This document shows, piece by piece, positions 11,301 through 22,289 of a stretch of 64,000 bases of DNA. The notes under the pieces were generated by a model. That model saw only the letters and a list, made by a program, of their open reading frames with translations. It was not told where the DNA came from and searched no databases. Numbering within the stretch: position 1 is the first letter of the stretch; each line of letters opens with the position of its first letter. The position numbers were made by a program, and so were the translations under genes. The stretch is from Clonostachys chloroleuca. Taxonomy: Eukaryota; Ascomycota; Sordariomycetes; Hypocreales; Bionectriaceae. Location of the stretch: positions 10,850,001 through 10,914,000 of the forward strand of contig JBANAY010000003.1 of assembly GCA_037952775.1 (NCBI GenBank), in the 5' to 3' direction.

Positions 11301-14300
11301 CCGTTACGTGGGTAAGCTGACGTTCGGCGAGCGCAAGCAGGATACATACCGAGAGAGCTCTCATGCAAGGCATGCTCTGGGCCGGGCTGGGAGGCTAGAA
11401 GAAGAGCCGCGTGCATGGCCCAGCCCCAAGATCCATCTGTGCGTGGAATAACCCGGAGCCGGGAGCGAATCTGGCCTCGCATTGGTGGATTGTGAGCAAT
11501 AGTGAAAAATTGCACGATGGTTGGAATGGAGGTAGAGAGCAAAGTAAGACCGTCTAGCTCCAATCTCTGGAGGGGCGTGTGAGTCCGGCGCTCTGGCTAT
11601 TGTCATCTGGACTCATCAGCGGGTTTAGTCTAGACCCCCACAGCTGCTGGCATGGCTAGCTGCTGTGAGACCTTGATTCTCGATGCTGTTTGATTTCAGT
11701 CATTTCCCGCAATCCGTGTACCTTGGTCTTGGAGAGTGTGTGGGTAAGACAGGCCAGCCGGCGCAAAAGGACCAGACTATCCGTTCAATAATGCCGTATG
11801 TCAAATGAGGAACGGAGGCCTGGAAGGCAAGCAAGCATACAGGCAGCTAAGAGGGCAGTCAAAGACGGCGGCCCCTGCACCAATGTCTTGGGGACGCGGC
11901 TCTCTCACTGCAGAAGATAAGGTAGGATGGATTGCCTGGTACCGGTACACGAGAGACTTACGGGGGGGATCAGGCTGGATAGGGAAGGAAAATGGCAGGC
12001 TGGGCCATCCCATCATGATCTCCATCATGCAAATCCTAATGCTGCCCCTCATCTTGCGGAGCTTGTCCCTTGGCATCGCGGGGTCGAGGCAAAATATGTG
12101 GGCAGGTAACAATCCATCGTAGCCGCCCTCTCGTCCTCCTTACCTCGGACGGGGTGAGGAGATCCTTGCACCGGCCTGCCGGGCTGCCTGGACGGCTAAC
12201 ATGTGCGCTCGGGGACGAAGCTGAGTCTGGATGAATCCATCAAGACAGGAGCAAGCAAGCAGCTGAACCCATCTCCGGTCGCACTGTAGATTCCATCCAT
12301 CCGGCCACCCCAGGTGAGGAATATTATCATTTATTGCCTCGATCCGGCGCGTCGCAGGCAGTGCATAATCGTATTGCGCGCCCACCTTCTCCATCACCGC
12401 TGCATCCTCCACGTGCGGTATGTGAGGTGCAGGCATTTCGGCGGCGAGAGCGCTGCCTGAGAGCTGGAAAACTGGAAGCAACCTTATCCTCTGACTCTCA
12501 CTCAGCTGATGACGCATGTCGCCGCTCTCAGTTCGGCGACGTCCAGCTCCGCCACAGCTGGGACTGGACATTTGTAGACACATGTAATCAATGACACCGC
12601 CTCTTCCAATTGATCTAATCATGATGCAGATGTCTATTTCCATCCATGGGTCTATCCAGACCCAAGGTTACGTCCGCTGCACCAACACCTGGAAGAGGCG
12701 CCCATCTGCTGACGCAGCACAGAGACCTGGTGATCAGTAATTCGTAGGGCTGTTAGTGGCCTCGCTGCCCTGCTGCAATGGCCGCTGCGTACGCTCCTAG
12801 CGCTTGCTCTGTTACCTTTAACCTACTCGCCATGTGCTACCGCAATCCGGGCACAATACAGGCTGCTCCTCCCTTCGGAAACCTTCGCTTTCGCCTGCGC
12901 AATTAGCCTGCTGCAGCAGGCACCTGATACTTGCGCGATGGCCCCAAGCTGCCCTTCATGATGTCACTCTTTCGACGCGGTGTGAGGGGCGTGCAATGTG
13001 TAAATTCATGAGAAGGGCGCGGGAGGCAACGGCAGATGGGTATCGGAATATAGCTCGACATCCCGATTCCCTTGCTTCATGCCATGACTGCATCCAAGGC
13101 TAACTCGCTGTCAAAATCTTTACCTCGCCCGTCGCCGTCCACCGGGCTCCGGGCGTCGGATGCACAGATACGGCGCCATGCCAGAAAAAGGGTGCCCTGG
13201 CGATGACGAAATGCACCCCGGGAGAATGATAGACGCAGGGTCCAGTTTAGTGTCCGCCTCCTGATCAAAGAGGCATCCCGAAGGAGAGGGCCGTTGCAGC
13301 AGGAAATACCACAAATACATACTCGCAACGCCCAGCTTACTGCCTTTCTCGCCTCGCTCTTACTGACTTGGAAGTTTTGTATCCAAGGCTCTGCTACCAA
13401 AACTTCACCTTATGGGTGGCATGCTTAATCACGCTCAAGTCAGACGGTATGGTGCAAAAGACAGAGCCACGGCCCCGATGGGATGGTGGCACGGATGACT
13501 CGGGTTGAAGACCCGAATTCTCCCACAAGCCTTCCGAGACTACCCAACGTACATATCAAATCCCTGGCTTGATCACATATGTCTCGATAATGCATAAGAT
13601 AGATTTTCTTCAAGTGTTCACATCTAGTTTTGTGGATTTCCAATGCAATATAGTTTGTGCGGTAATATTGCCCTCTTAACCCTAAACTCAAGCTGTGATT
13701 GAACGAACTGGCCGAATACTGAAAAGAAATATAGATAAACCCTGGAGATACGACATTACCGCAAGGGCAATGAGCGTCTCTGGTCCACGCAGCTCATTTC
13801 CAAGCGTAGACCTGACAGATGATCTGCAACTCCTCAGGACCCCAGTGGTCTGCCTCTGCGTAACATCGCCGACATGGGGGCAAATGGTGGTACATCATAC
13901 TTAAATTTAGCGTCATGCAAATCAAGTATCCCGGGCGAGCAGAACAGCTTCAGCAAAATATCCAACAACAGGGCTCATAAGTTTTGATCAGAAGCTGTTT
14001 CCACCTCTTCTCCTCGTCGCCTCGTCCTACCTCACTCATCTCGACCAACTGGCGGAAATATAACCGTGTTCTTACCATCACGCTGAGCCACGTCCTAAAA
14101 TCTAATGCAACCTACTTAGTCACAAGACTCGAGCCCGACGACGCCTCGTGCCCATGCCTGCATCCGGCTCACCCTCAACCATGTGGTCAAGTGATCTTGT
14201 CAAGTACCGGAGGTAGATAAGACGGTGAGATTGTGTGATAAGCCATCTATCTTCCGTCGTCCCCTCGGGCAGCTAGATCCGAAGCCAGATACGCCCAGAT

Positions 14301-14359
14301 AAAAAATTTTATCGTGGAGAAGTATATGCCTGGCAAAGTTTGCTCGCAGGTTGAATCCT

Positions 14360-14660
14360 ATTCCCAAGCTTCAAGAACTGTTATATTTTTTTCCCGCTCT
14401 TCTCGAGCCTGGTGAATGTTTCTGAGCTTCAGCAGTCGTAGAATAATAAAATTCTTCTTCTCACAGCACGAATTCAAGAATCGTAGCATTCGGTTCCCTC
14501 TGCTGCAGCTTGAAGAGTGTTTCTGAGTTTCAGGAGTCGTAGCAACTATTCTTTATTTCTTCTCACAGACTGAAGTTTATTCCTAAGCTTCGAGACGTGT
14601 GACCATTTAGCTTACAGCCTCCCGAATTCTGGTGGCAAGGTTCCTGAGTTCTAGTCTGCA
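14360..14660 (+). repeat. Degenerate repeats with a TTCYNAGYTTC core
   Basis: A motif close to TTCCTGAGCTTCAG recurs near 14361, 14420, 14521, 14580 and 14641. Two longer units (about 14418-14475 and 14519-14575) share GTTTCTGAG, the TCAGNAGTCGTAG block and a TTCTTCTCACAG end at a period of about 101 bp. All lie within 600 bp upstream of the secreted-protein ATG. This may be a duplicated promoter segment. Confidence 0.65.
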
Positions 14661-14956
14661 GCTTTTTGAACGTAGAAGGAATTCCATTTGGTAAACAACT
14701 TCGACAGTCTCAGCCTCTCAATACGAGACTCTGAGTTTATTTTCCAGCAGGCTATCAAAACTTCCAGGATCCAACTATTAATACAGCGCGTTTGCCATGA
14801 GTTTCCATCCATCTTCTCTCCCTTGGTCTCTTCACAACTCATCCAGGTCTTTGCATACCTACACCAAGTGATCCAGTTTGGGAAAGGGGGAAAGGAGGAA
14901 GAAGAAGAAGAAGTAGAAGAAGAAACCCACAGCCAACCAACGCCACCATACTCAAG

Positions 14957-15892
14957 ATGAAGCTGACAACCCTCCTCCTCCTATCCACATCGGCCCTCAC
15001 CCAGGCCGCCGGAATACCCCCTTATGAGATCCACGCAATATATCCAGCCAATAGCTCCAACTCGTCCCAGGTCTTCAACTCATCCCAAGCCATCAACTCA
15101 TCCCAGGCCGCCAACTCGTCCACGGCAAGCCTCCTCGCCAGAGGAGAGTTCGCGCTCACGGAGAAGACGCCCATCCCCTCGGGCCGTATCTTCTGCCACA
15201 AGCCGGACTGGGTGCCCCCGACATCCGACTACCACGCCGCCATCAGCCTCCTCTTCGACGCGCCCCAGTTCTTCATCCCCAAAAACACCGTCCGCTACGC
15301 CCTCTACGGCGACTCCGTCGTCTACATATGCAACCCCACCGGCGTCAACACCGGCAGCCTCCTCGAGTTCATGCAAGCCATGGACGACATCGACGCCAAG
15401 TGCGGGCCCGGCAAGCCGGGGAAGCGCGTCATCAAAGATTGGGGCAAGTACTACGGCCGCGGCGTCCGCGGCAGTGAGATCTGCTCGCTCGAGGGCAACC
15501 ACGTCGACCCCACGGGGCACAGGACCGGCCTGCCCAACGACCTCGAGGAGAAAGTGAAAGCCGGCTGCAAGTCCCACGTCAACGGCTTCCTATCCATCTT
15601 CGACGGCTGGAAGGACAAGCCCGAGTGCTACGACTCGACCGCCCGCATGGGCAAGCTGAAGAAGCTCCGGGCCCTGTTCCCGTGGTACAAGCGGGGGGCT
15701 GACTTTGACGGGGACTACGAGGTGCCTTATATAGAACCAGAGGAGGAGCACCAGGACGGTGGCCAGGAAACCCAGAGTCAGGGTCAGAACGAGGAGGGAA
15801 AGAACGATGGAGACGGTCAGGGGAAAGGTCAGGAAAATGAAAACAGGGGAAAAGGTCAAGATTCGGACGTTGATGAAAAGGGGCGCAATTGA
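14957..15892 (+). CDS. Secreted hypothetical protein with NSSQ repeats and Gln/Gly/Asp-rich tail
   Basis: A single-exon, 311-residue protein. Residues 1-18 form a typical signal peptide (Lys then a run of Leu/Ser, AQ/AA cleavage region). Residues about 32-54 carry tandem NSS(Q) sequons from an 18-bp DNA repeat, giving several potential N-glycosylation sites. The middle domain (about 75-245) has six cysteines (in FCHKP, YICNP, AKCGP, EICSL, AGCKS, PECYD), consistent with three disulfides. The last 60 or so residues are hydrophilic and low-complexity, rich in Gly, Gln, Glu, Asp and Asn. The cysteine-stabilised core is reminiscent of fungal secreted effector-like or Ecp2/Hce2-type proteins, but I cannot assign a family. 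The ATG follows a purine-rich GAA leader. Third positions are strongly C/G-biased, as expected for an expressed gene. Confidence 0.85.
   Translation: MKLTTLLLLSTSALTQAAGIPPYEIHAIYPANSSNSSQVFNSSQAINSSQAANSSTASLLARGEFALTEKTPIPSGRIFCHKPDWVPPTSDYHAAISLLFDAPQFFIPKNTVRYALYGDSVVYICNPTGVNTGSLLEFMQAMDDIDAKCGPGKPGKRVIKDWGKYYGRGVRGSEICSLEGNHVDPTGHRTGLPNDLEEKVKAGCKSHVNGFLSIFDGWKDKPECYDSTARMGKLKKLRALFPWYKRGADFDGDYEVPYIEPEEEHQDGGQETQSQGQNEEGKNDGDGQGKGQENENRGKGQDSDVDEKGRN
15059..15121 (+). repeat. 18-bp coding tandem repeat (NSSQ sequons)
   Basis: Three and a half 18-bp units (15059-15076, 15077-15094, 15095-15112, then a partial unit to 15121) with the core AACTCRTCCCARG. Each encodes Asn-Ser-Ser-Gln plus two variable residues within the secreted protein. 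Confidence 0.9.
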
Positions 15893-18800
15893 TTAGAGTG
15901 CAGAAGGAGTATATTGTCTTAGTTATAGCGTTCATCAATCGAAAATATCCCATTTATACTTCGTCTTATGTGGACTGTGAATGTTTAGCCTCCAACTCTA
16001 TCATGTCTTCTGCTAACTTCTGTTGATAATGCTCGTACAAGATCACACTGAACCAATCCACTTACTCTCCTCAGCTTGGTAGCTTTGTCTTATGCCTATT
16101 GAGGTCAACCAAAGCAGCCGAGATCTTTATTGGGAAAGATAAGGAACAGTGGCCGTCAAAATCACGGTAAGATACACCACGTGGAGTTTTTGCATGGCTG
16201 TTCTGTAGGGTAAGTCGATGATGAGGGACGACGCCCTCGAAGACAGGAATGGCAGAGTCTCTTCAGTCTCCCGGTAGGCTTCTGTGGAGTTTGAGGCCAA
16301 AAGAATATGGAATGGCAAGAATTTCCTGCCGGCAATTTTTAATTTCGGAGCTACTTTCGAGATTTGCCATACTTTGACGTGCGAAAATCGAAGTGGCATG
16401 GCAACCATGACGGATCCGGCGAAGCACGACCAGACTGCAGGAAGAAGCTTCGCTTGAGAGTAGAGAGATATTTTCCTGGCAAAGCAAAACTTGGGAAATC
16501 TTTTTCATTTGTGTTGAGACGCGGGAAGTTAGATTCTTCTCCCAAGCGGGCGTGCTTTTTCTCGCATCCGGCCGCAAGCGTCCTTCGGGCCGTCTTGTTA
16601 GGTCTGTCAGTCTCTCCGTCTCAACAGACTTCGAAATAGACAATGAGGTTGCGATCGACCGAAATCGAAACATGTAGACACAATGGAAAATTAGTTGCCC
16701 GGGTTTCTGTTAGTAAGTAGAGGGAAAGCTGTCTCTTTGTCCTCGGTAAAGGTCAACATCGGATCGACACATGAAAGGTTGAGTCTGATCCGGCTGCCGA
16801 TCATTAACCAGGTGGAAAAGGCCTCACGACATTCACATGGCTCTCTCTTCATTACAGGCGAGGTGAAGCTGCAGTGATGGGGCCGAGGGATGCGTGAACC
16901 CCAAGATAATAACTCGGGCGAAAACAACTTGCACAGGGAGTTCTCACAGCCGCACTTCCATGCGATCCGACTTTTGGAGAAGACATCTCAATGACACATT
17001 GTATGAAACGTGTCGAGGTTGAGTCCGACATTGCCGAACCACTCCAATGCGATATCGTGTGATGCGTAAAGTATCGCCCTGTTTTCGTCCGCCCGTTCCG
17101 AGAAGGAAGCGGTCAAGCGAAGGTCTGTCGAATAGCATGACCAAGAGCCCCAAACGCCGAATTAACAGCTGAATCGACAGTTTGTTGCCGGAAGCAAACG
17201 TAGATGAGGTGTTTTTGTAATGCAAAAATTCTTTCTCACCGAGTAATTGGGAAGCTATGGAAAGGAAGGAACCTGGTGAAAGGCATTATATCGCGCATGA
17301 ACCTTGATTGCATTGTCCTGCCCTGTCGATCACACTCAGGGGCCATAGCACGGCCCAGCATTCCACAAGGCTCAAGACTTTTCTGTGATTGGGATGGTCT
17401 GGCCCAACATTAGGATAGTAGAAAGTATATGGGGTGGTGGTTGGTATGTGTTGAGCTGCGTGTATAGGGTAGCTCATTTCCGAAGTCTCGAGCAATCCGC
17501 CAAGTTGGCCAAGAGAAAGAGCTGGGCAAGGCTGGCTGGCATTGGACAAACTGGTAGGCGAACAGGGGGCAGGTGACCAGCGAACAAGCCTCTTAGTCCT
17601 GTTTGCTATACACCACCACGCTGAGCTTAATCCTCGCTTGGAGGCCACCATCATGATCAGGAGGCCATCACCACCCATCAGCCAATTCACACTGTACATC
17701 CCCCCTCGCCCTCCTTGAGGCCAAGGTTGCCATGAGCACAGATGCGCAGCTGCACTGCCCCGATGACCACACGCGACCACCCGCCAAGAGCGTTTCCGCA
17801 AGCACGATGCTGATAAGGTTGGTGGTTGCGCAAACCCAAATCACCACGATTTGTCTGCTGACCCTGATCAGCGTCGTTTGGCGTACTAGTGGCTTAAGCC
17901 ACGCAATCTGGTGGTCATTCGATTCAAAAGCAATGCCTTTGATAGAGGCGTTTAACCTCCTTATCATGCTCCAGCTGTATGTTCAGCCTCTACCTATCTC
18001 CTTGCCTCTTGTTTGCGCGCCCGCCCGCTAGATTCGTCCATCGTGCAAGTGACGACAAGCAGGAATGGGGTCCCACCTATTGTCATCGAGCATAACCGTC
18101 GTCGTGCTGCAGTCCCCTGTTCGTTTCATCTTGTTGTTTCCTGCCGCCCCGGCTCCTCGATTCTCTGGATGATTGCACAGGACTCTCGATCGAGCAAAGC
18201 AATGAGCGATTACGTCGAGACAGGGCGCTTGGACGCACGAAACAGAACCAACCCCCATGTCCGTTGGGTTCCAGGTAATCCAACCAGCTATTTTCATGCA
18301 TTGATCGCCTGGCTTGCAGGATCATATCCCGGCTAGCTGCCTGCCCAATCCGACGCCCAGCCTTATCAGCCATGTTAAGTGCCGTCTTTTGCGTCACCTG
18401 TGAAGGCTGTGAAGCCCTCCTTCTCCCTCTCCCCGGTCTAGACGCAAGCATTCCTGTGTTGAGGTTATGCACGGTGATGGCTCCAAGCAAGCCACTGCCA
18501 CTGCCAATCGCTAGCTGCCACCCATCAGCGAGGGGCCAAGGAAATGTAGACGCCTTCTGATTCACGCCACAAGAGGGGGCGAGAGGGGGACAGATAGTGC
18601 ACCATACCTGCTCGAGTATGCGCAATGCAATCATCTGCGGCCAGTCCAACCCTATCCAACCGCATGTGACGGCTGCCTCTGCCGCCCTGCGATATGACGG
18701 TCTGGCCAGGTCTGGGCTGCCCGCCTGTTCGGCACAGTCTAATATTCGTGAATGCCAATGCTATCCATCCATCCATCCCATCCATCGGCATACAAATGGA

Positions 18801-19659
18801 GGGTGGACCCAGCCCGCTCCTTGGGCATAATAAGTGGCCATCTCACATCTCATATTTCCTAAGCTGCAAACGCCTACATACATCCAAACATACCTCTTCA
18901 AACTATTAGTTCTTGCTTGGCTGCTTTGGCCGCCTCCTGTCCCCTTCCCCGCTCTGTCTCAGCGAGTTTCAATACAAATCAGCCAGCTGCTCCTATTCAT
19001 CCCAAGCGCTCGCTCTTGTCCGTACGTGCTCGTTGGGCATTCATCGAACCGCTCGTTGGGTCCTTGACATTTGATGACGACAGCCAGCCAAGGCCCTGAT
19101 TGGCTCCACGTTTCTGCGAGCTCCAGTCACCGTCTCTTCGATACGACAGGGAGTGGCCTGGTTTCGTTTCGCATCTCCGTGAAGCATTGCCCATAAACGA
19201 CCCACCCCGTAGTAATAAGACAACGCATCGTCGAGGCCGTAATAATCGCCAAACCACATCAACAAACAGACTAAGGCTGCAAAGAAAGAAGCCAGAGCCA
19301 GGGGCCGACCCGATCAGAAAAAAGCAAATTCCAGGGCGAGCAATTATTCCTGCCCCCTGCCACTAAGCCTCACCGAGAATTCCAGTATAAGACCTTCGAA
19401 AGCGGCTTCTCGGCGCTGTCTACTTGTTCCCTTGTCCCATCGCCTCATTAACTCTACACTACCGAACCATCGCATTGACAGAACCCCACGCCAAAACAAT
19501 CCTAAACACGCTCCATTGCCTCTTCCGACGAATTTATAAAATACCTCTCAACATTTGCATCGAGAGAAGAGAAAAATTTGCCAGATTTTAACACGAAAAT
19601 TTTCAACAATAACCCCCCCCCCCCCCTTCCGCTTACACTTACATCCTCCCAAATCACAT
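15893..19659. other. 3.8-kb intergenic region; no gene recognised
   Basis: Frames up to 188 residues occur (for example 17286-17801 and 18083-18649, both minus), but they look like chance frames with opposing shadows. The right end is the promoter and leader of the gene at 19660. A TATAAG lies near 19385, and a C14 homopolymer runs at 19613-19626 inside the presumed 5' leader. Confidence 0.5.
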
Positions 19660-20293
19660 ATGATGTATCACCATTTCCACCACAATTCCCGTCGCTCCTC
19701 CGCCTCTTCCGCAGATTCGGCATGCAGCTCAGAGCACACCCTTGTCACTGAAGCTCACGCGTATACTTCAAAAACCTCCTCATCCGCCTTCGCACACTCG
19801 GATCATCCCACCAACACCACCACCACTACCACATCGGCCACCACCAGACCATCCATCTACTGCTACCCCCAGAGCTCGCAAAAGATGAACCGCAGATCCA
19901 TCTCAGACGCCTCCGAGAGAAGCTGCGAGGGCCTGACGGCAGAGGACACGCGGGAGCTGTGGAGGTGCATGCTGGAGCTCCAGGGCCTCTACGGGTGCTA
20001 CACGTCGGCCAGAATCGACGTCGCAATGGAAGCTGGCGAGCAAGGCGTGAACCTGATGCGTGAGTCACCCCACATCCCAATGGCACCTCGCCACCTCATT
20101 GCTACTGATCCTAACCTCGTCCTCCATAGCCAACCGCTTCATCATTGATACCCTCAACAGCTCTGTCCTGGAGCATTTGCCCCAGGACGGCCTGGAAAAG
20201 CTCAACCGCTTCCTCTGTCACGATGGGCCGCCCTCTCCTCCTGCCAAGAGGTCGCATAGGCCCAACTTCTTGAAGAGGAGTGCCATGGCGTGA
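19660..20293 (+). CDS. Ser-rich hypothetical protein, two exons (187 aa)
   Basis: Exons are 19660-20059 and 20130-20293, with a 70-nt intron (GTGAGT donor, CTGATCCTAAC branch region, CATAG acceptor). The join is phase 1, giving 187 residues ending FLKRSAMA. Residues 1-85 are low-complexity and rich in His/Ser/Thr. Residues about 88-165 form the conserved-looking part: a LTAEDTRELWRCMLELQ helix, a GCYTSARIDVAME helix, then a stretch with NRFIIDTLN and LEKLNRFLCH. The helical pattern argues for a real folded domain. I do not recognise the family. The leader holds a C14 run. The gene is convergent with the metallo-hydrolase gene; their stop codons are about 460 bp apart. Confidence 0.75.
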
Positions 20294-20752
20294 TGCTTCT
20301 GCTCATGACAAAGAGCACGTTTTTCTTATCAACGAAAAATAGCCATCGCCCTCCCTCAACCACTATACCTTTGCTTTCGTCATTTACCTTTTCTACCTTA
20401 TTATGATTTACAGCGTTTCTACAAGCATGGAGTTGGGAAAGGGTCTATATCTGCTAGATCCTCAAATTGGACTCTTTGGCGGGATGGGAAACTGAAAAAT
20501 ATCAAATACATAATACATATTAGGACGCTCATTTGGATAACCAGATTTACATTATCATGGACATGGATAGGATGAGGCTATTCACTCATTATAAGATATC
20601 TTATATTGGTCAATTTAATACAAAACAAATTCAATAACAAATGTTCAAACAGAACCCCCTTCACTCGCTCTTCCCACCCAGATACCTTCAACACCGCCCA
20701 TAAAGCCAGACATATTTATCATCACAGTTATACAAACAAACACCACTTCCAT
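20294..20752. other. Convergent intergenic region
   Basis: AT-rich 3' flank between two convergent genes, presumably holding both polyadenylation regions (several AATACA and AATACAAA-like stretches at 20510-20640). No gene seen. Confidence 0.6.
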
Positions 20753-21685
20753 TTACACCTTCATCCCCATCAACGGGTGATCAGGCCACCCCATAAACCT
20801 CGTCTGGATCTGCATGCTCTCCAACACCCGCCCCTTGACCCCCTCATCCTCAACATCGAACCCAAGGAACGCCCCGTGCGTAGACCGGAACTCGTAACCC
20901 CCCAGCACCCCCCACATCCTCGCCAGCTCGTCCGGTCCGAGGGGAATCATGTTCGGTATGCTCCACTGGAACGTGAACGAGTTCAGACCCCGCGGCCTCG
21001 CCCTGGCGACCCCGTTCCCGTCCACCTCCCACCTCCCCAGCCCCGCCGGCGTCGTGACGATGGTGTCGGCGATGAGCAGCCGGCTCCCGAACAGCGCCAC
21101 CAGGGAACCCGGGAAGTGCCCGCCCAGCTTAACAGCCTTGACACCGGACCCCGGCACGATCTCCGTCTCCGTCCCCGTCAGCAGCAGCCGGTGCGCGGAC
21201 GGCATCGTCGCCCACGACGCGTCCTCGGAGGAGACGTACACGGGGCAGGAGAAGGCGCGCGCCCACTGCACGTGGGTGGAGTAGTAGTGCGGGTGGCTGA
21301 TGACGATGGCCGCCAGCCCGCCGAGGGAGGCAATGCGGGCGACGGTCTCCTCGTCAAGGAGCGTGATGCAGTCCCAGAGGATGTTGCCCGCCGGCGTGCG
21401 CACGAGGATGGCGCGCTGGCCGATGCCGAACTTGGGCCGGGTCACGATGGAGGTGAGCCGCGGGTCCGGCTCGTAGGGGATGAACTCGTTCCGGTGCGTC
21501 GCCGCCACCTCCTTGTGGGTGGTGAACGACTGCCCGGAGGGGGGCACATACTGCCGCGGATCATCGCAGATGTGGCAGGTCGTGACAACCTGCCGGTCCG
21601 AAGTTGGGAATTGGGTTCCGCAAGTTCGGCACACTATCCATGTTTCTGAGGTGGCCGCGTCGTACGGTTCCAACGTGAAGCTCAT
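20753..21685 (-). CDS. Metallo-beta-lactamase-fold hydrolase with N-terminal zinc-ribbon-like motif
   Basis: A single-exon, 310-residue protein on the minus strand. Residues 19-40 hold a CxxC-x14-CxxC pair (C19, C22, C37, C40), probably a small zinc ribbon. From about residue 85 the pattern fits the metallo-beta-lactamase fold: a strand ending ILWDCITLLDEE, the metal motif region VISHPHYYSTH, a later GGHFPGS histidine, LLIADTI supplying a likely metal-bridging Asp, and a C-terminal helix region. The canonical HxHxDH is altered here: Tyr replaces the Asp position. A related fungal group is often annotated simply as an MBL-domain protein, so catalysis may be altered and not necessarily lost. 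The substrate is unknown. No signal peptide, so probably cytosolic. Confidence 0.85.
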   Translation of the reverse strand: MSFTLEPYDAATSETWIVCRTCGTQFPTSDRQVVTTCHICDDPRQYVPPSGQSFTTHKEVAATHRNEFIPYEPDPRLTSIVTRPKFGIGQRAILVRTPAGNILWDCITLLDEETVARIASLGGLAAIVISHPHYYSTHVQWARAFSCPVYVSSEDASWATMPSAHRLLLTGTETEIVPGSGVKAVKLGGHFPGSLVALFGSRLLIADTIVTTPAGLGRWEVDGNGVARARPRGLNSFTFQWSIPNMIPLGPDELARMWGVLGGYEFRSTHGAFLGFDVEDEGVKGRVLESMQIQTRFMGWPDHPLMGMKV

Positions 21686-22289
21686 GGTGATCGTGGTATC
21701 TGATGAGAAAGAACTAAGGAGTTTTGGGTGTCTGGTTGCGAAGAGGCTTTCATTCAGTCTTTCGAACGAGCTTTATATCGAGCTGCCCCCACTTACGCAA
21801 GAGTGGGTTGACATACCAGTACTACCTTGTGATGCTCTCCCGCTAGATGAAGCTGAAGTGCCTTCGTATCCGTCGTGCTTCGTGCGGGGCCATGTGTTGG
21901 CAGCCCATGACAAATAGATGCTGCTTAATAAGGTTTCTTCCCCTCGCTCTCGGCCATCTCTTCCAGAGCACGACACATATTTTTCAGCTAGCCATTTACA
22001 CGTAATTCCAAATACAATGTGAATTCAGCGGGCCGAGCTGCGGATCGCCGGCTCCGAGACTCCACACGCACCCACTGTCTTACACGGGGAGAATCCATGG
22101 CAGCGGGGAAGCTTGCATGGCTTGAAGAGGGCGAGGAGTCACGATAGTACTTTCCATGGACGATGATGACAGCAGCTAAATGTAGTTTCACATTTCCTGA
22201 ATAGACCTGATACAAAACAACCAGTGTTCACAGCCATCCTCAGCATTTTGTTCGTGCCAGTGCCAAGTACCTTCCGACGGTCTCGAAAC
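21686..22289. other. Intergenic region between two minus-strand genes
   Basis: Holds the promoter of the metallo-hydrolase gene (right next to 21685) and the 3' flank of the DUF3292 gene. A 145-residue frame at 21480-21917 is mostly antisense to the metallo-hydrolase and is not accepted. Confidence 0.55.

Larger units (their letters stand above)
8172..14956. other. 6.8-kb gene-poor region
   Basis: No gene is supported. Frames of up to 167 residues exist on both strands (for example 12140-12643 minus), but they are rich in Cys/Arg/His, overlap frames on the other strand and resemble no family. The left end is the presumed promoter of the small minus-strand gene. The right end (14.36-14.95 kb) is the promoter and leader of the secreted-protein gene and holds degenerate tandem repeats and a GAA tract (14898-14924). 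A purine/pyrimidine-skewed GTGCAGCG-type cluster lies near 8870-8920. Unannotated non-coding transcripts remain possible. Confidence 0.5.

Noticed and set aside
12140..12643. 167-codon minus-strand frame
   Set aside because: Cys/Arg/His-rich, no motif, and an opposing frame of similar quality covers part of it.
15024..15557. Long alternative-frame ORF inside the secreted-protein gene, and its antisense counterpart (15098-15577)
   Set aside because: Shadow frames caused by strong C/G third-position bias of the real gene; the sense frame with a signal peptide and cysteines is preferred.
20606..21649. 347-codon plus-strand frame antisense to the metallo-hydrolase
   Set aside because: Arg/Pro/His/Asp-rich mirror of a GC-biased gene on the other strand; the minus-strand protein has recognisable metal motifs.
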